Shown here: in pieces, positions 1 through 10,168 of the stretch
Numbering within the stretch: position 1 is the first letter of the stretch
How the letters are laid out: each line of letters begins with the position of its first letter
Source: Monarcha castaneiventris obscurior
Taxonomy: Eukaryota > Chordata > Aves > Passeriformes > Monarchidae
Assembly: GCA_026261815.1 (NCBI GenBank)
Contig: JAMPIT010000884.1
Span: 12,909,001-12,973,000 of the forward strand
Length of the DNA stretch: 64,000 nucleotides
Direction of reading: 5' to 3'
The notes under the pieces: generated by a model
Seen by the model: only the letters and a program-made list of their open reading frames with translations
What the model was told of the DNA's origin: nothing
The model's database searches: none
Made by a program: the position numbers and the translations under genes

Positions 1-1401
1 CCGCCACCTCCTCGCGGCCGGGACGCGCCCCCTGCCCCAGCACTGCACTCCCGGTCCCCCGCGACCCCCACCCCCAGCCCGTCTCGGGCGGTGCCGGCAT
101 CCAAAAGCTGCCGTGCTTTTCGCCGTGCCGTGCAGCTCCAGGCTGCCCCGGCCCGCCCCAGGGAACACCCCTCCTCCTCTTCAGAGGATGTCAGCAGCTC
201 CGGGGACTCTGAATCAGAGCCCAACGATCTCTGGACACAGATACGGAGGGAAGCCACCCGGGAGGGAGACTGGGAATTAGCCCAAAAGATTTCAGCCTTC
301 CCAGTCGTTTTTTCGAAAGGGAGGTGGGGGGGACCCACAAATATAAAAATATGGAAGGCAATTCCCTATAGAAAAATCAAAGAGCTTTGCAAGGTCGCAA
401 AGGAACACGGGCGGGGGTCCCATTTTTTTAGAAACTTACTTGAAGCCACCTTCTCTGCCTACACGCTCGTCCCACATGACATTAAAAATATTGTTAATTG
501 CCTTCTTAGCCCAGCAGAATATATGCTCTGGGAGAGACATTGGAAAAGGCAATTGAAAACATTATCTGACTCTTACTCTAAAGATGTGAGTCAGCCAAAT
601 TTGACTGTTGAGCAATTAGCTGGAGAAGGTGAACTTCAAAAACGCTCAGATCAAACAAACACTATACCTGAAGCTGCACTGCAGGATATATCCATTGCAG
701 CAAAAACATCACTGCTTCTAACCCCTGATGACTCTATACCCACACAACATTTTTCTAACATCAAACAAGGGGTGGATGAGAGTTTTGTTAAATTTGTGGA
801 CAGGTTAAAAGTAGCCCTGGAAAAACAAATAGAAAGTCCAGAGGGACGAAAGGAACTATTGAGTAAACTTGCGATGACAAACGCTAAGGAACTATGTAAG
901 TCTATTCTAAGGGCTTTACCCCTGGACACAGAACCCACCATAGAGCAAATGGTGGAAAGCTGCACACGCTATACGTCCACTGAAAACACAGTTACCCAAG
1001 CAGTTGCAAAGGGCATTGCAGAAGGGGTATCAGGTGCATTTGCAGCAGTAGCTTAAAAAGATAATGCCCACTGTTTCAATTGTGGGGATTTTGGACACTT
1101 TATAAAGGACTGCCCAGAAAGGTCACCCACCCAGGACCGTGGCACCAGCTACCAGAGGCCCCAGAGACAGCAGTGGTACTCACAGCACCCAAAAAACTTC
1201 CAGCGGAGAGTGGGATGGCCTCATGCTTTGACAACAAATCAAAAGCTGTATCACTTCGACCGGTATGCAAAGTACAATGCCGAGTACCAGGAGCAAGCAG
1301 GTGGGCCCCAGAAGGCACCATCCTCCCCGGAGATCCCAGCACCCATAGGAGAGACCCATCACATGGAGCGGTACCGATGGGAACCTGGCGCCAGCTGGTA
1401 A
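1..1401 (+). pseudogene. gag: P1 gag (proline-rich region, capsid, nucleocapsid), broken
   Basis: The frame is open from base 1; the first 90 bases encode a Pro-rich linker, so the GTG at 91 is not a real start. Capsid occupies about codons 60-340. The major homology region is visible near 760-815 (IKQGVDESFVKFVDRL). TAA at 1054-1056 interrupts the frame just before nucleocapsid. In the same frame downstream a complete CX2CX4HX4C zinc knuckle (CFNCGDFGHFIKDC) lies at 1072-1113, and the frame ends at TAA 1399-1401. Gag would build the particle and package RNA; this copy is inactive. Matrix is outside the window. Confidence 0.88.
1191..1197 (+). promoter_or_regulatory. P1 gag-pro slippery heptamer AAAAAAC
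   Basis: The heptamer is phased A-AAA-AAC in the gag frame and sits inside the gag/pro overlap. Protease is in the -1 frame relative to gag. This is the classic betaretroviral -1 ribosomal frameshift sequence, so the original expression mode is still readable. Confidence 0.7.
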
Positions 1402-2039
1402 CTATGCTGTCCATGGACTTTACAGATAAGTGGTTTCACCATACCCCCACAGGGAAGTGTGGACCGCAGAATGGTCCATGGGATGTTCTCATTCTAGGGG
1501 ACACTTTTCATGGTCTAGAACAAATTTTTGTAGTACTGGAAATACAAAGAGTATACCCTGGACAAGAGATCTTTGTCCAGCTTTGCTGCACAGACCCACC
1601 CTTTTACTTTTCACGGGGAACACCGATTGCACAAGCCCTTTTGCTCCCACAGAACTGCCCAGAACGGGTCCCACTCAATCCAACCATAATGTGGGCACAG
1701 GTGGTAGGCCCAAATAAGCCTACCATTGAGTGCAGTCTGCTCTGCAAGGGGGAGCAGATCTACCAACCAGGGATGCTGGACACCGGTGCAGACGTGACCA
1801 TCATTGCCTGCTCTGCGTGTCGAGTGAACTGGGAACTGCAGCTGGTGGCAGGCGTGATTTCTGGGATCGGTGGAGCCACTGTGTCTATGCGGAGCAAGCG
1901 GAATGTCATCGTCGAAGGCCCCGAAGGCAAGATAGCAACCATCTGGCCATTCATGGTAAAGGCCCCCATCACCTTGTGGGGCAGGGACCTCTTGACCCAA
2001 TGGGGGGCTTCCTTACACATGCCCAGCCAGGATTTTTAA
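1198..2039 (+). pseudogene. pro: P1 dUTPase-protease (pro frame)
   Basis: The frame is open from before the slippery site to TAA 2037-2039. The first half is a degenerate dUTPase: a GPxxGPWDVLILG-type segment and the terminal GTPIAQALLLP motif are visible, but the catalytic motifs have drifted. The second half is an aspartic protease with the LDTGADVTII active site near 1780-1803, a GIGG flap-region motif and a terminal GRDLL. dUTPase fused in front of protease is typical of betaretroviruses. Pol follows in the same frame directly after the TAA, whereas a -1 shift is usual, so an indel near the junction is likely. Confidence 0.85.
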
Positions 2040-4906
2040 CTGGGGCCACTGAGAGGTGCCATCCCTCAGCTCACCTGGAAACGAAAGGACCCAATTTGGA
2101 CTGAGCAGTGGCCCCTTTCCAAAGCAAAGTTGTGCGCCCTGGAAGCCCTCGTGGAAGGACAGCTTGCCAAGGGTCACATCATTGAGACCACCAGCCCTTG
2201 GAACTCCCCTGTCTTTGTGTTGAAAAAGCCTGGCAAAGACAGGTATCGGCTTCTCCAAGACCTTCGTAAGATTAATGAAGTCATTGAAGACATGGGTCCT
2301 CTCCAGCCCGGCCTTCCCTCACCATTGATGCTGCCCAGAGACTGAATGCTTGCCATCATAGATATAAAAGACTGCTTCTCCAACATCCCACTCCACCCTC
2401 AGGATGCACTCCGGTTGGCTTTCTCCGTCCCCTCCCTCAACAGAAAGGCACTGCTCAAAAGATACCACTGGCTTGTCCTTCCCCAGGGCATGAAGAACAG
2501 CCCGACCATATGCCAATGGTACGTTGCCCACGTTCTGTCTCCCATCCGGAGCTTGTTCCTGGACGCAATCATCCATCACTATATGGATGATATTCTAATC
2601 TGTGCATCAGAAAAGGTTTATTTGGGTAAGACTGTTAAAAAGACTGTTGAAGCCAAAGAGGAAGCAGGGTTCGAGATTCGTGAAGACAAAGTGCAGTACA
2701 CCAGCCCATGGACTTACCTGGGGTTCCAGATCCATGAGAGGACCATCGCACCCCAGCAACTCACCATCCAAGATGACCCAAAGACCCTAAGAGACTTACA
2801 CAAGTTATGTGGCTCCATCAATTGGATACGTCCCCTGCTAGGGATTATAACAGAGGATCTTGCTCCCCTCTTCAGTCTTCTCCGTGGCGGTGAGGACCTG
2901 GACTCTCCACGCACCCTCACGCCAGAAGCCTGAGATTCCATCACCGAAGTCCAAGAGGCCCTGTCTTCATGCCAAGCGCATCGTGTTGAGCCCAGCCTGC
3001 CTCTCCAGTTTGCCATTTTGGGTAAGGCCCCCCGTTTCCATGGACTGATCTTTCAGTGGGATTCTCAACTCAGAGACCCTTTATTAATACTTGAATGGAT
3101 ATTCACAAGTAACCAGCCTACAAAAACAGTAACCACTCTTCAAGAAATGATGGCACATCTAATAAAAAAGGCCAGAACTAGCCTCCGCTCTCTTGCAGGG
3201 TGTGAATTCACATGCATATACTTGCCATTGACCACTGGGGATCTGGAGCATTTGCTCCAGACCAATGAGAGCCTCCAGTTTGCCCTAGATAGCTACCCAG
3301 GCCAAATTTCCACCCACATGCCAAAACACAGACTTTTTAATCGTGATTCAGCCTTTAATTTGGTCCCAAAATTAATCCAAAGTAGAACACCTCTCAAAGC
3401 TCTAACTGTTTTTACCGATGGCTCAGGGTCCTCCCACAAGTCAGTAATGACTTGGAAGGACCCCAAGACTCAGAAATGGGAGTCTGATGTCCAAGTAGTG
3501 GAAGGCTCACCACGGATTTCCGAGCCTTCACCGCAGCAATCATTCGAGCCTTTCAGAAATTCAAAGATGAACCCTTTAATCTGGTCACAGATTCAGCTTA
3601 CATTGCTGGCATAGCTATGAGGGCTGAACACACCTTCCTCAAGGAGGTCTCCAATCCAACCTTATACCAATTGATTTCTACATTGATTAATTTAATCTCC
3701 CACAGAAAGCAACCTTACCATATTATGCATGTGAGGTCACACACTGACCTTCCAGGTGCCATCGCAGAAGGAAACAGGAGAGCAGACGCGCTAGCCATAT
3801 CGGTAGAGACTGCTAACATCCCTGACATCTTTGCCCAGGCGAAGTTGTCACATGCATTCTATCATCAAAATGTACCTGCCCTCATTAGAATGTTCAAGCT
3901 CTCAAAGGACCAAGTGAGAGCAATTGTAGCAACGTGTCCAAACTGTCAAAATTACCAGATACCCCTGGGGCCTAAACAGCTGCCAGTTATGGCAGTCCGA
4001 TGTGACCCACTTCCTATCCTTCGGAAGGTCTAAGTATGTGCACGTGTCGGTTGACATGTTTTCTGGAGCAGCGTTTGTGTCAGCCCACGCAGGAGAGAAT
4101 GCCACCCACACCATTAAACATTTTCTCCTTGCATTTGCCACCCTGGGAGTCCCTGAACAAATGAAAACAGATAATACACCTCCCACAAATTGAAAGATTT
4201 TTTCAATCAGTGGGGAATAAGACACACAAGGGGCATACCTGCTAATCCCACAGGGCAATCCATTGTAGAAGGGACTCATCAGACCCTCAAAAGAGTCCTC
4301 AATCAGCAATGGAGAGAAACTGAGATTATGTCTCCCGTTGAAAGACTCTGTAAGGCTCTCTATGTTATTAATTTCCTAAATTGTACATTGTCAGAGCCTG
4401 ACCCCCCTGTACTCCGGCATTTCATGAATTTGGCCCGAGCTAAGCTCACTGAGAAACCGCCGGTGCTAGTCAAGGACCCAGAAACACATCAGATTTCTGG
4501 ACCCTTCCCATTGATCGCCTGGGGGAGGGGGTATGCCTGTGTCTCACTACCATCGGGCCCCAAATGGTTCCCAGGAAATAACATCAAACCATACTTAGGC
4601 CCTGCAAACACTGCCTCCACAAATAATGACCAAAATATCCCTGAGTCTGACACATCAGGTCCAGATGACCAGAGAAGCTCAGCCTGGAGACAGAAAGCGT
4701 CAACTGCCAAGAAGAACCCACCGTCCTGTCACCAGGTCGCAGACAAAATGCAGCTTCAAAAAAGACTCTACTTAAAATGCAAACTACAGGCCAGGCGTAT
4801 GTCTGGCCTACACTGTTATTCTTGTTTTCTTGTTGTTATTGTAATTCTTACATTATGTTATTCTTATTGTATTGCTCATGTTCTCATGTTTTTTATCCTG
4901 CTTTAA
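2040..4906 (+). pseudogene. pol: P1 pol: reverse transcriptase, RNase H, integrase, broken
   Basis: RT begins just after the protease stop; YMDD is intact at 2580-2591. In-frame TGA codons lie at 2343-2345 and 2931-2933. RNase H starts near 3400 (FTDGSG) and shifts frame around 3520-3530. The integrase zinc-binding HHCC module is at about 3850-3950. The catalytic core has D (DMFSG, about 4050), D (KTDN, about 4165) and E (IVEG, about 4265), with frameshifts near 4000 and 4190. The C-terminal WGRGYACVS segment is at about 4525. The ORF then runs about 110 codons further and ends in a strongly hydrophobic stretch (4800-4906) where env would normally lie. Confidence 0.87.
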
Positions 4907-4933
4907 AAGGCTGTTGGGAGAGCGTTCTTAGTA

Positions 4934-4949
4934 AGAAAGAAAGGGGGAA
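4934..4949 (+). other. P1 polypurine tract
   Basis: Purine run AGAAAGAAAGGGGGAA lies one base before the TGTGG start of the LTR. It would prime plus-strand synthesis. Only 27 bases separate it from the pol stop codon, which leaves no room for env. Confidence 0.85.
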
Positions 4950-4950
4950 T

Positions 4951-5324
4951 TGTGGAGGGCTTGTGAGCGTTTGACTCAGCAGTCCTCTGCCCTCCTTTGG
5001 CAGAGAGAAGCCTGAGGGCAAAAGGACTAAGAGATAAGAAACCTCTCCCTAGGTTACGGTGAGAGACTGAACCACCCCCAGCATGCCGTGTTTCTGTATG
5101 GTAATACTTTGTACCCAGTTGGTAAATTGGTTTGTACCCCACCCCCTGCCTTTCCCATGAAAAGGGCTCTGGATCTGCCCTGAACTAGGGAGGCAATGTC
5201 CCTGGCCACCGCTTCACAGGGACTGCTGGACAATAAAGCTGCCTCTGTGGAACTGCCACACACAGCTCCTGTCTCTCTGTCCCCGAGTTTGCCTCGGGTG
5301 ATCTCGCAAAGAGCTGAAATCACA
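4951..5324 (+). mobile_element. P1 3' LTR
   Basis: Starts TGTGGAGGGC after the polypurine tract and carries AATAAA at about 5232. The right end is placed at TCACA (5324) by the TG...CA rule; ends up to about 5380 are possible because the 5' copy is not in the window. Short GAGCTGAAATCAC-like repeats occur at and just beyond the proposed end. Confidence 0.65.
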
Positions 5325-5394
5325 AGAGCTGAAATCACCTTTAGCTGAGAAATCACTAAACGTGCTGAGATAACCCGCTGTGCAGGGAGGCTGC

Positions 5395-6725
5395 CTTGGC
5401 CCCTAGAAGAGCTGTTCTTTGCTGGACACTCTTGCTAGGAAGGTCCTGGCTTTTGGTGCTTAACCAGCACCAAACTCTCTGTAACACCCTTCCCCCTTCG
5501 AACCTAGTTTAAAGCCCTTTCAATGAGTTCAGCCAGTTCATGAGCTAAAAACCTTCTGCCCTTAACAGGGAGATGGAGCCCATCTGGTTCTAGCAGACCA
5601 GGTGCTGAAAAAGTTTCCCCATGATCAAAGAACCCAAAATTCTGCTGATGGCACCAACCCTTGAGTCACTTGATAATGTGGGCTCTCCTATTCCTTTCAT
5701 CATTTTTCTCTGCCACTAAGAGGACTGAGCAGAACACTACCTGAGCTCCTGCCCTATTAACCACTTGACCCAGTGCCCTAAAGTCCCTTTTAATTGCCTT
5801 GATGCTCCTCCACTCAATCTCTTCACTGCCAGCCTGGAGTATCAGCAGTGGGTAGTAATCAGAGGGCCGAATCAGCCCAGGTAGTCTGTCAGCGATATCC
5901 CATACCCGGGCCCCAGGGAGGCAGCAGATCTCCCTGTGGGATGGGTCCGGTCGACATATGGGGCCCTCTGTTCCCCTAAGAAGGGAGTCACCCACTACCA
6001 CTATCCTTCTTTTCTTTTTAAAGTTAGAGGTGGTGATCCACCTGACAGGTGAATCACCACTGGGAGGATCACTGGACAGATCATTCTCCTCTATGTCCTC
6101 TAGCTGATCTTCTAGATCCAGGGCCTCATACCTATTCTGAAGTGGCACTTGGGTAGGTGAGGGGGGTAGGGAGGAATTTCTATTACCTCCTTGAATGGGG
6201 ACCCATTTCCACTCCCCTTCATCCCCCAGGTGTCCTCCTATTGCCTGACAGTGGGAGGCATAGGAGTCCTCTGACTCCTGGTGAGCCTCCCTCAAGGATG
6301 GAAGGGTAGAGCTCCACCAGTCTATTTCCCTTTCACTTTCCCTAATGCTCCTTAGTCTTTCTACTTCCTCCCTAAGCTCAGCCACCAGTGAAAGCAGATC
6401 GTTCACCTGGTCGCACCACAAGCATGCTTCTGCAACGTCCCCTGGTACCGCTGATAATCTCAAACACTCCGCACAGGAATGGGTCTGGAAAGACACATCC
6501 GTTATGGAGGGTTCTATTTGGCTACATACACTTGTAGAAATTCCAGGTTTTAATCATGTAAAGACCATTACCACCAAAGCACAACAATTAGCAACTAAAA
6601 ACCCCACTAGCAGTAAACCTGCAGCCCTGCCTGCTTGTCCTGCCTGCATGAACTGCCGTGCATACTGCCGTGCCACGCCCTCAGAGACGTGCCACACCCG
6701 TCTGCCTGCTCCTGTTCACCGCGCT
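5395..6725 (-). mobile_element. CR1 LINE, 5' UTR plus ORF1, minus strand
   Basis: Contains CR1 ORF1 on the minus strand and, at higher coordinates, what looks like its 5' leader. ORF2 and the 3' end are absent: the left side meets P1. The right side meets P2 in mid-RT. The simplest reading is that this CR1 inserted into P2 and was later split by P1, so CR1 ORF2 and the front of P2 should lie left of the window. Bases 5325-5394 cannot be assigned firmly; they may be CR1 or LTR edge. Confidence 0.75.
5504..6650 (-). pseudogene. CR1 ORF1 protein (Cys-containing N-terminus, coiled coil, esterase-like domain)
   Basis: Read on the minus strand. The N-terminal part (about 6650-6497) contains an in-frame TGA. 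Then follows a long open stretch (6496-5666) with a Cys pair region (CAECLRLS ... CLWC), a short Leu/Glu-rich coiled coil, and a lipase/esterase-like block with VVVGDSLLRGTEGP, the SGNH/GDSL motif known from CR1 ORF1. The frame ends at a stop near 5666, and the C-terminal segment ending LIERALN continues in another frame to TAG at 5504-5506. ORF1p is an RNA-binding component of LINE particles; this copy is inactive. Confidence 0.82.
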
Positions 6726-6726
6726 C

Positions 6727-9060
6727 CATTAATGCGGTCACGGAAAGTATGGGGGCATTACAACCTGGTATGCCCTCACCTACAATGATCCCAACTGGGT
6801 GGGAGATTCTGATCATTGATTTGAAGGATTGTTTTTTTACAATTCCTTTGCATCCCAATGATAAGCCTAAATTTGCCTTTACTGTGCCTGGAGTGAACAA
6901 TGCTGAACCTGTGAAGAGGTATCAATGGGAGGTCCTACCTCAGGCATGAAGAACAGCCCGACTATCTGTCAATGGTATGTCGCTCGAGCTTTGTCCAGAG
7001 TCCGTGAGCAATTTCCTGAGGCATATTGCTACCACTATATGCATGATATCCTGGTGGCAGCATCCACCCGGGATGAGCTGCAGAGGATACAGCCTCTGCT
7101 GCTCGATCCTCTGCATTCTTATGGATTGCAAGTGGCTCCGAAGAAAGTTCAACAGCAACCTCCTTGGAAATACTTAGGAGTCAAAATTTTGGATCAAATG
7201 ATACAACATCAGGAGGTGCAATTTTCAGATTCTATCAAGACTCTGAATGATGCTCAGAAGTTGCTGGGTGTCATCAACTGGTTATGTCCTTATCTAGGAC
7301 TAACCACGGTGCAACTCTCCCCACTTTTTAATATTTTAAAGGGGGACCCCGAGTTGAGCTCACCTCGGAAATTGACTCCTGAAGCACGAAGAGCGCTGGA
7401 GGAGGTGCAACAGGCTGTCTCTGCCTGTCAGGTTTATCAGGTGGACCTCTCCATTGATATCACCATCTTCATTACCACTCCAGATTTGCATCCTACAGGT
7501 ATCATTGGCTAATGGAATAAACAGTGGCCTGACCCTTTGCATATTCTGGAATGGGTCTTTCTGCCACACCAGCCAAAAAAGATGGCACCCACATTATTTG
7601 AATTGATTGCCAGTTTGATAATCAAATGCCACTAACGGTGTTTGCAGCTGATGGCAGCGGATCCTGCAACGATTGTTCTTCCGGTACAGCAGGAACACTT
7701 TGAGTGGAGCCTTACTAATAGTGCTCCTTTGCAAAGTGCGCTGCAAAACTTTTCGGGACAGATTACTTATCATCTGCCCAGTCATAAGTTGCTGCAACTG
7801 GCAAAGTTGACGAGCTTCACCTTGCGGCCAAAAAATAGTCGGGTGCCAGTGCAAGGACGCACCATCTTCACTGATGGCTCTGGGAGAACCGGGAAAGCCG
7901 TTGTTACCTGGAAGGAGAAGTCTGAGTGGCAGGTGCTGGAAGGCCATGAGTCAGGCTCAGCCCAGCTGGTTGAATTGAAGGCTGTTGCCATGGCTTTTCA
8001 GAAGTTCTCACAGGTACCTTTGAATTTGGTCACTGATTCTGCTTATGTAGCAGACATAACTCAACATTTAGATTGTTCACTTCTGAAAGAAGTCAACAAT
8101 GAGGCTCTGTTTTTACTGTTAAAAATGTTGTGGTGTGCGATTCAGGCTCGAGTGCATCCGTATTACATTTTGCACATTCGAAGCCACACCAATTTGCCAG
8201 GTTTTATAATAGAAGGTAATGCCAGGGCTGGTAGGGCCTCAGCCTGACAAAATCGCACAAGCCAAGGCATCGCATGGATTTTTTCATCAAAGTGCACATA
8301 TCCTGCAAAAGCAGTTTAACTTAATGGCAACTGAGGCCCATGACATTGTCAGTGCTTGTGCTGACTGTCACGGACTCGCTGCACCTTTATCAGCAGGGGT
8401 AAACCCCGAGGTTTAAACGCATTGCAGATATGGCAAATGGATGTAATGCACATCCCCGAGTCTGACCGAGTTAAGTATGTGCACATGTCGATTGACACCT
8501 TCTCTTCAGCTATGTGGGCATCTGCTCATACTGGAGAGAAAGGCCGAGATGTTATTGCCCATTGGAGACTGGCCTTCGCAGTCTTGGGCGTGCCTTCCTT
8601 GGTGAAAACTGATAATGGCCCTGCCTACATCTTGCAAAAGATGCAGCAGTTTTTGCAACTATGGGGTGTGGACCATAAATTTGGTATCCCACATTCTCCT
8701 ACAGGTCAAGACATTATTGAATGCGCTCATGGAACTTTGAAGCGTGTTCTGGAAAGACAAAAAGGGGGAATGCATGGGGAAACCCCACAGAGCCGATTAG
8801 AGAAAGCACTGTATATGATTAATCATCTTACAGTGCCACCAAATTCAAACAATCCTGTCATTTTGAATCACTTTCTCTTACTGCAGTATGCAGGCGAGAT
8901 GCACCTGCCTCGAGCAAAAGTCTGGGTACAAGACCTACTCACTAATAAGTTGGAGGGCCTGCATGAGCTTATTGCTTGGGGTCGTGGGTGTGCTTGCGTT
9001 TCCACAGATACAGGGGTACGATAGCTACCTGCAAGATGTGTTTGCCCTGACCTACGGCAC
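6727..9060 (+). pseudogene. pol: P2 pol: RT, RNase H, integrase, broken
   Basis: RT starts at [15 protein letters not shown] one-base loss near 6947 shifts the frame at the LPQ(G)MKNSP block. The catalytic YMDD is changed to YMHD (7036-7047), removing an essential aspartate. In-frame TAA codons lie at 7510-7512 and 7633-7635. RNase H FTDGSG is near 7870. A frameshift near 8230-8240 precedes the integrase HHCC module (about 8270-8375). The integrase core shows D (DTFSSA), D (KTDNGPAY) and E (GQDIIE). The WGRGCACVS C-terminal block ends near 9024, with a further frameshift. Confidence 0.87.
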
Positions 9061-9350
9061 CAGGAACAGAGAAGGCAACCTCCAAGGTGGCCTCAGCGGC
9101 AACCTTCACGTGAGAATCAGAGTGCAGATCATCAGCCGAGTGATCCCTCTGATGATGACCAAGATGTCAACCATCAGCCTGTCCTTCTAGAACCAGAGAC
9201 TGAATTTGGGTTCAGAATGTTATACCAGCAGAGACTGAATTTGGAGTCAGATTGTTAACCGATACAGAATTAGGTTCACTGGATGTATCTCCCAGGGCAC
9301 TGCTGGAGATTCTCTCTGCCAACTTTAAATTAGTGTCCAATTTAATTTTC

Positions 9351-9367
9351 TAAACAAAAAGGGGGAA
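9351..9367 (+). other. P2 polypurine tract
   Basis: Run ending AAAAAGGGGGAA directly before the TGTGG LTR start, the same arrangement as in P1. Confidence 0.8.
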
Positions 9368-9368
9368 T

Positions 9369-9704
9369 TGTGGATGCTGAAAGCTTGGATGCAGAGAGAT
9401 TTCTCAGTTTTCTGATAGTGTCTGTGTGAAAGCCTCACTTTCTCACAGATGCTATGGGAAGACAGTTGGGAGTTTTTTGTAAACTATGGTATTGTTATGG
9501 TACCAAGCAGAAAAATATTTGAAGTAAGTGTTGTTGGGTTCAGCCAATCCCTTTGGGGGGTGGCTGATTAGTAAACCAATGACCTTATGCTAGTCCAGCG
9601 TGCTAAGGTATATAAGCGAACTCGTAAATTAATAAAGTGTCGGTTTCTGCTCGTATGAAATCATCCATGTCACTTTATTCTTCGGTCTCTCCCTGCTAGC
9701 AACA
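9369..9704 (+). mobile_element. P2 3' LTR
   Basis: TGTGGATGCTGAAAGC...GCTAGCAACA. A TATA-like stretch (GGTATATAAGC, about 9607) and AATAAA (about 9632) mark the U3/R layout. The sequence aligns by eye with the 5' LTR of P5 at 26752, including the block TTCAGCCAATCCCT, so the two belong to one LTR family but are clearly diverged. Confidence 0.78.
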
Positions 9705-9966
9705 CATTACCATTTTATATAAATAGGTTTTGTATTGTATTGTAACCTTGGAGCTGTACGATCGGGAGCTATCCCTACAGCTTCCCAGTGCTGAAATAAA
9801 CATACACTTTCTAACCCTAACAAGTTTGAGAGTCTTTGTCCATCTCAGGTGGATATTGATATTAAATCTATATCCATATTTTAATAAATCAGTCTGACCC
9901 ACAAAAATACACATCTTTGGTTGACACCAGCACTCAGTGTACCCTGATGACATCAAGGTATGTGGG
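9705..9966 (+). repeat. Probable truncated LTR (TATA and poly(A) signal), unassigned
   Basis: A TATA-like TTTTATATAAATAGG near 9712 is followed about 80 bases later by GAAATAAACA, the spacing of an LTR promoter and poly(A) signal. No partner copy or TSD was found in the window. No coding sequence is visible. Confidence 0.35.
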
Positions 9967-10168
9967 AGCAGAATCCGTTTCTGGGATGACATGAGCATCC
10001 CAGCAGCTGACTATACTGGAAGCTGAAGTGAGTTTAATTGGGATCGAGTGGCAGAAACACCCCATCGTGACTGGCCCAGAGGCTCCATGCATCTTTGGCA
10101 TAGACTGTCTCAGAAGTGGATATTTCAAAGACCCAAAAGGACATTGTTGGGCTTTTGGGATAGCTGCT
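9967..10168 (+). pseudogene. ERVL protease/RT-linker fragment abutting L1
   Basis: Translates (frame of 10028) to a segment matching the protease region of L1 and L2 (EAEVSLIGIEWQKHPIVTG ... GIDCLRSGYFKDPKG). It stops exactly where the L1 5' LTR begins. The LTR and the fragment are in the same orientation. Either a second ERVL lost everything between protease and its 3' LTR and shares that LTR with L1, or L1 inserted in it; no TSD supports the second option. Confidence 0.7.

Larger units (their letters stand above)
1..5324 (+). mobile_element. Provirus P1, beta-like ERV without env, 5' end cut by window edge
   Basis: Order seen: gag, dUTPase-protease, RT-RNase H-integrase, polypurine tract, 3' LTR. 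The 5' LTR, PBS and matrix region lie left of the window. The dUTPase lying in front of the protease and the AAAAAAC slippery site are betaretrovirus traits. No env lies between the integrase stop (4906) and the polypurine tract. At least three in-frame stops and three frameshifts show it is dead. Minus-strand CR1 sequence begins just to the right, so P1 probably integrated into that CR1. Confidence 0.9.
6727..9704 (+). mobile_element. Provirus P2, beta-like env-less ERV, 3' half
   Basis: Begins inside RT at the CR1 boundary and continues through RNase H and integrase to a polypurine tract and 3' LTR. Between integrase and the polypurine tract (9060-9350) there is no env. The LTR is related to that of P5 (both start TGTGGATGCTGAA). 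5' LTR, gag and protease are missing from the window, most likely displaced to the left by the CR1 insertion. Confidence 0.85.

Noticed and set aside
91..93. GTG start for P1 gag
   Set aside because: The frame is open to base 1 and the region is the proline-rich middle of gag, so the true start lies outside the window.
5666..6496. Minus-strand 276-codon ORF as a host esterase
   Set aside because: The GDSLLRGTEGP block together with the Cys-rich N-terminus and the CR1-type C-terminus identifies CR1 ORF1.
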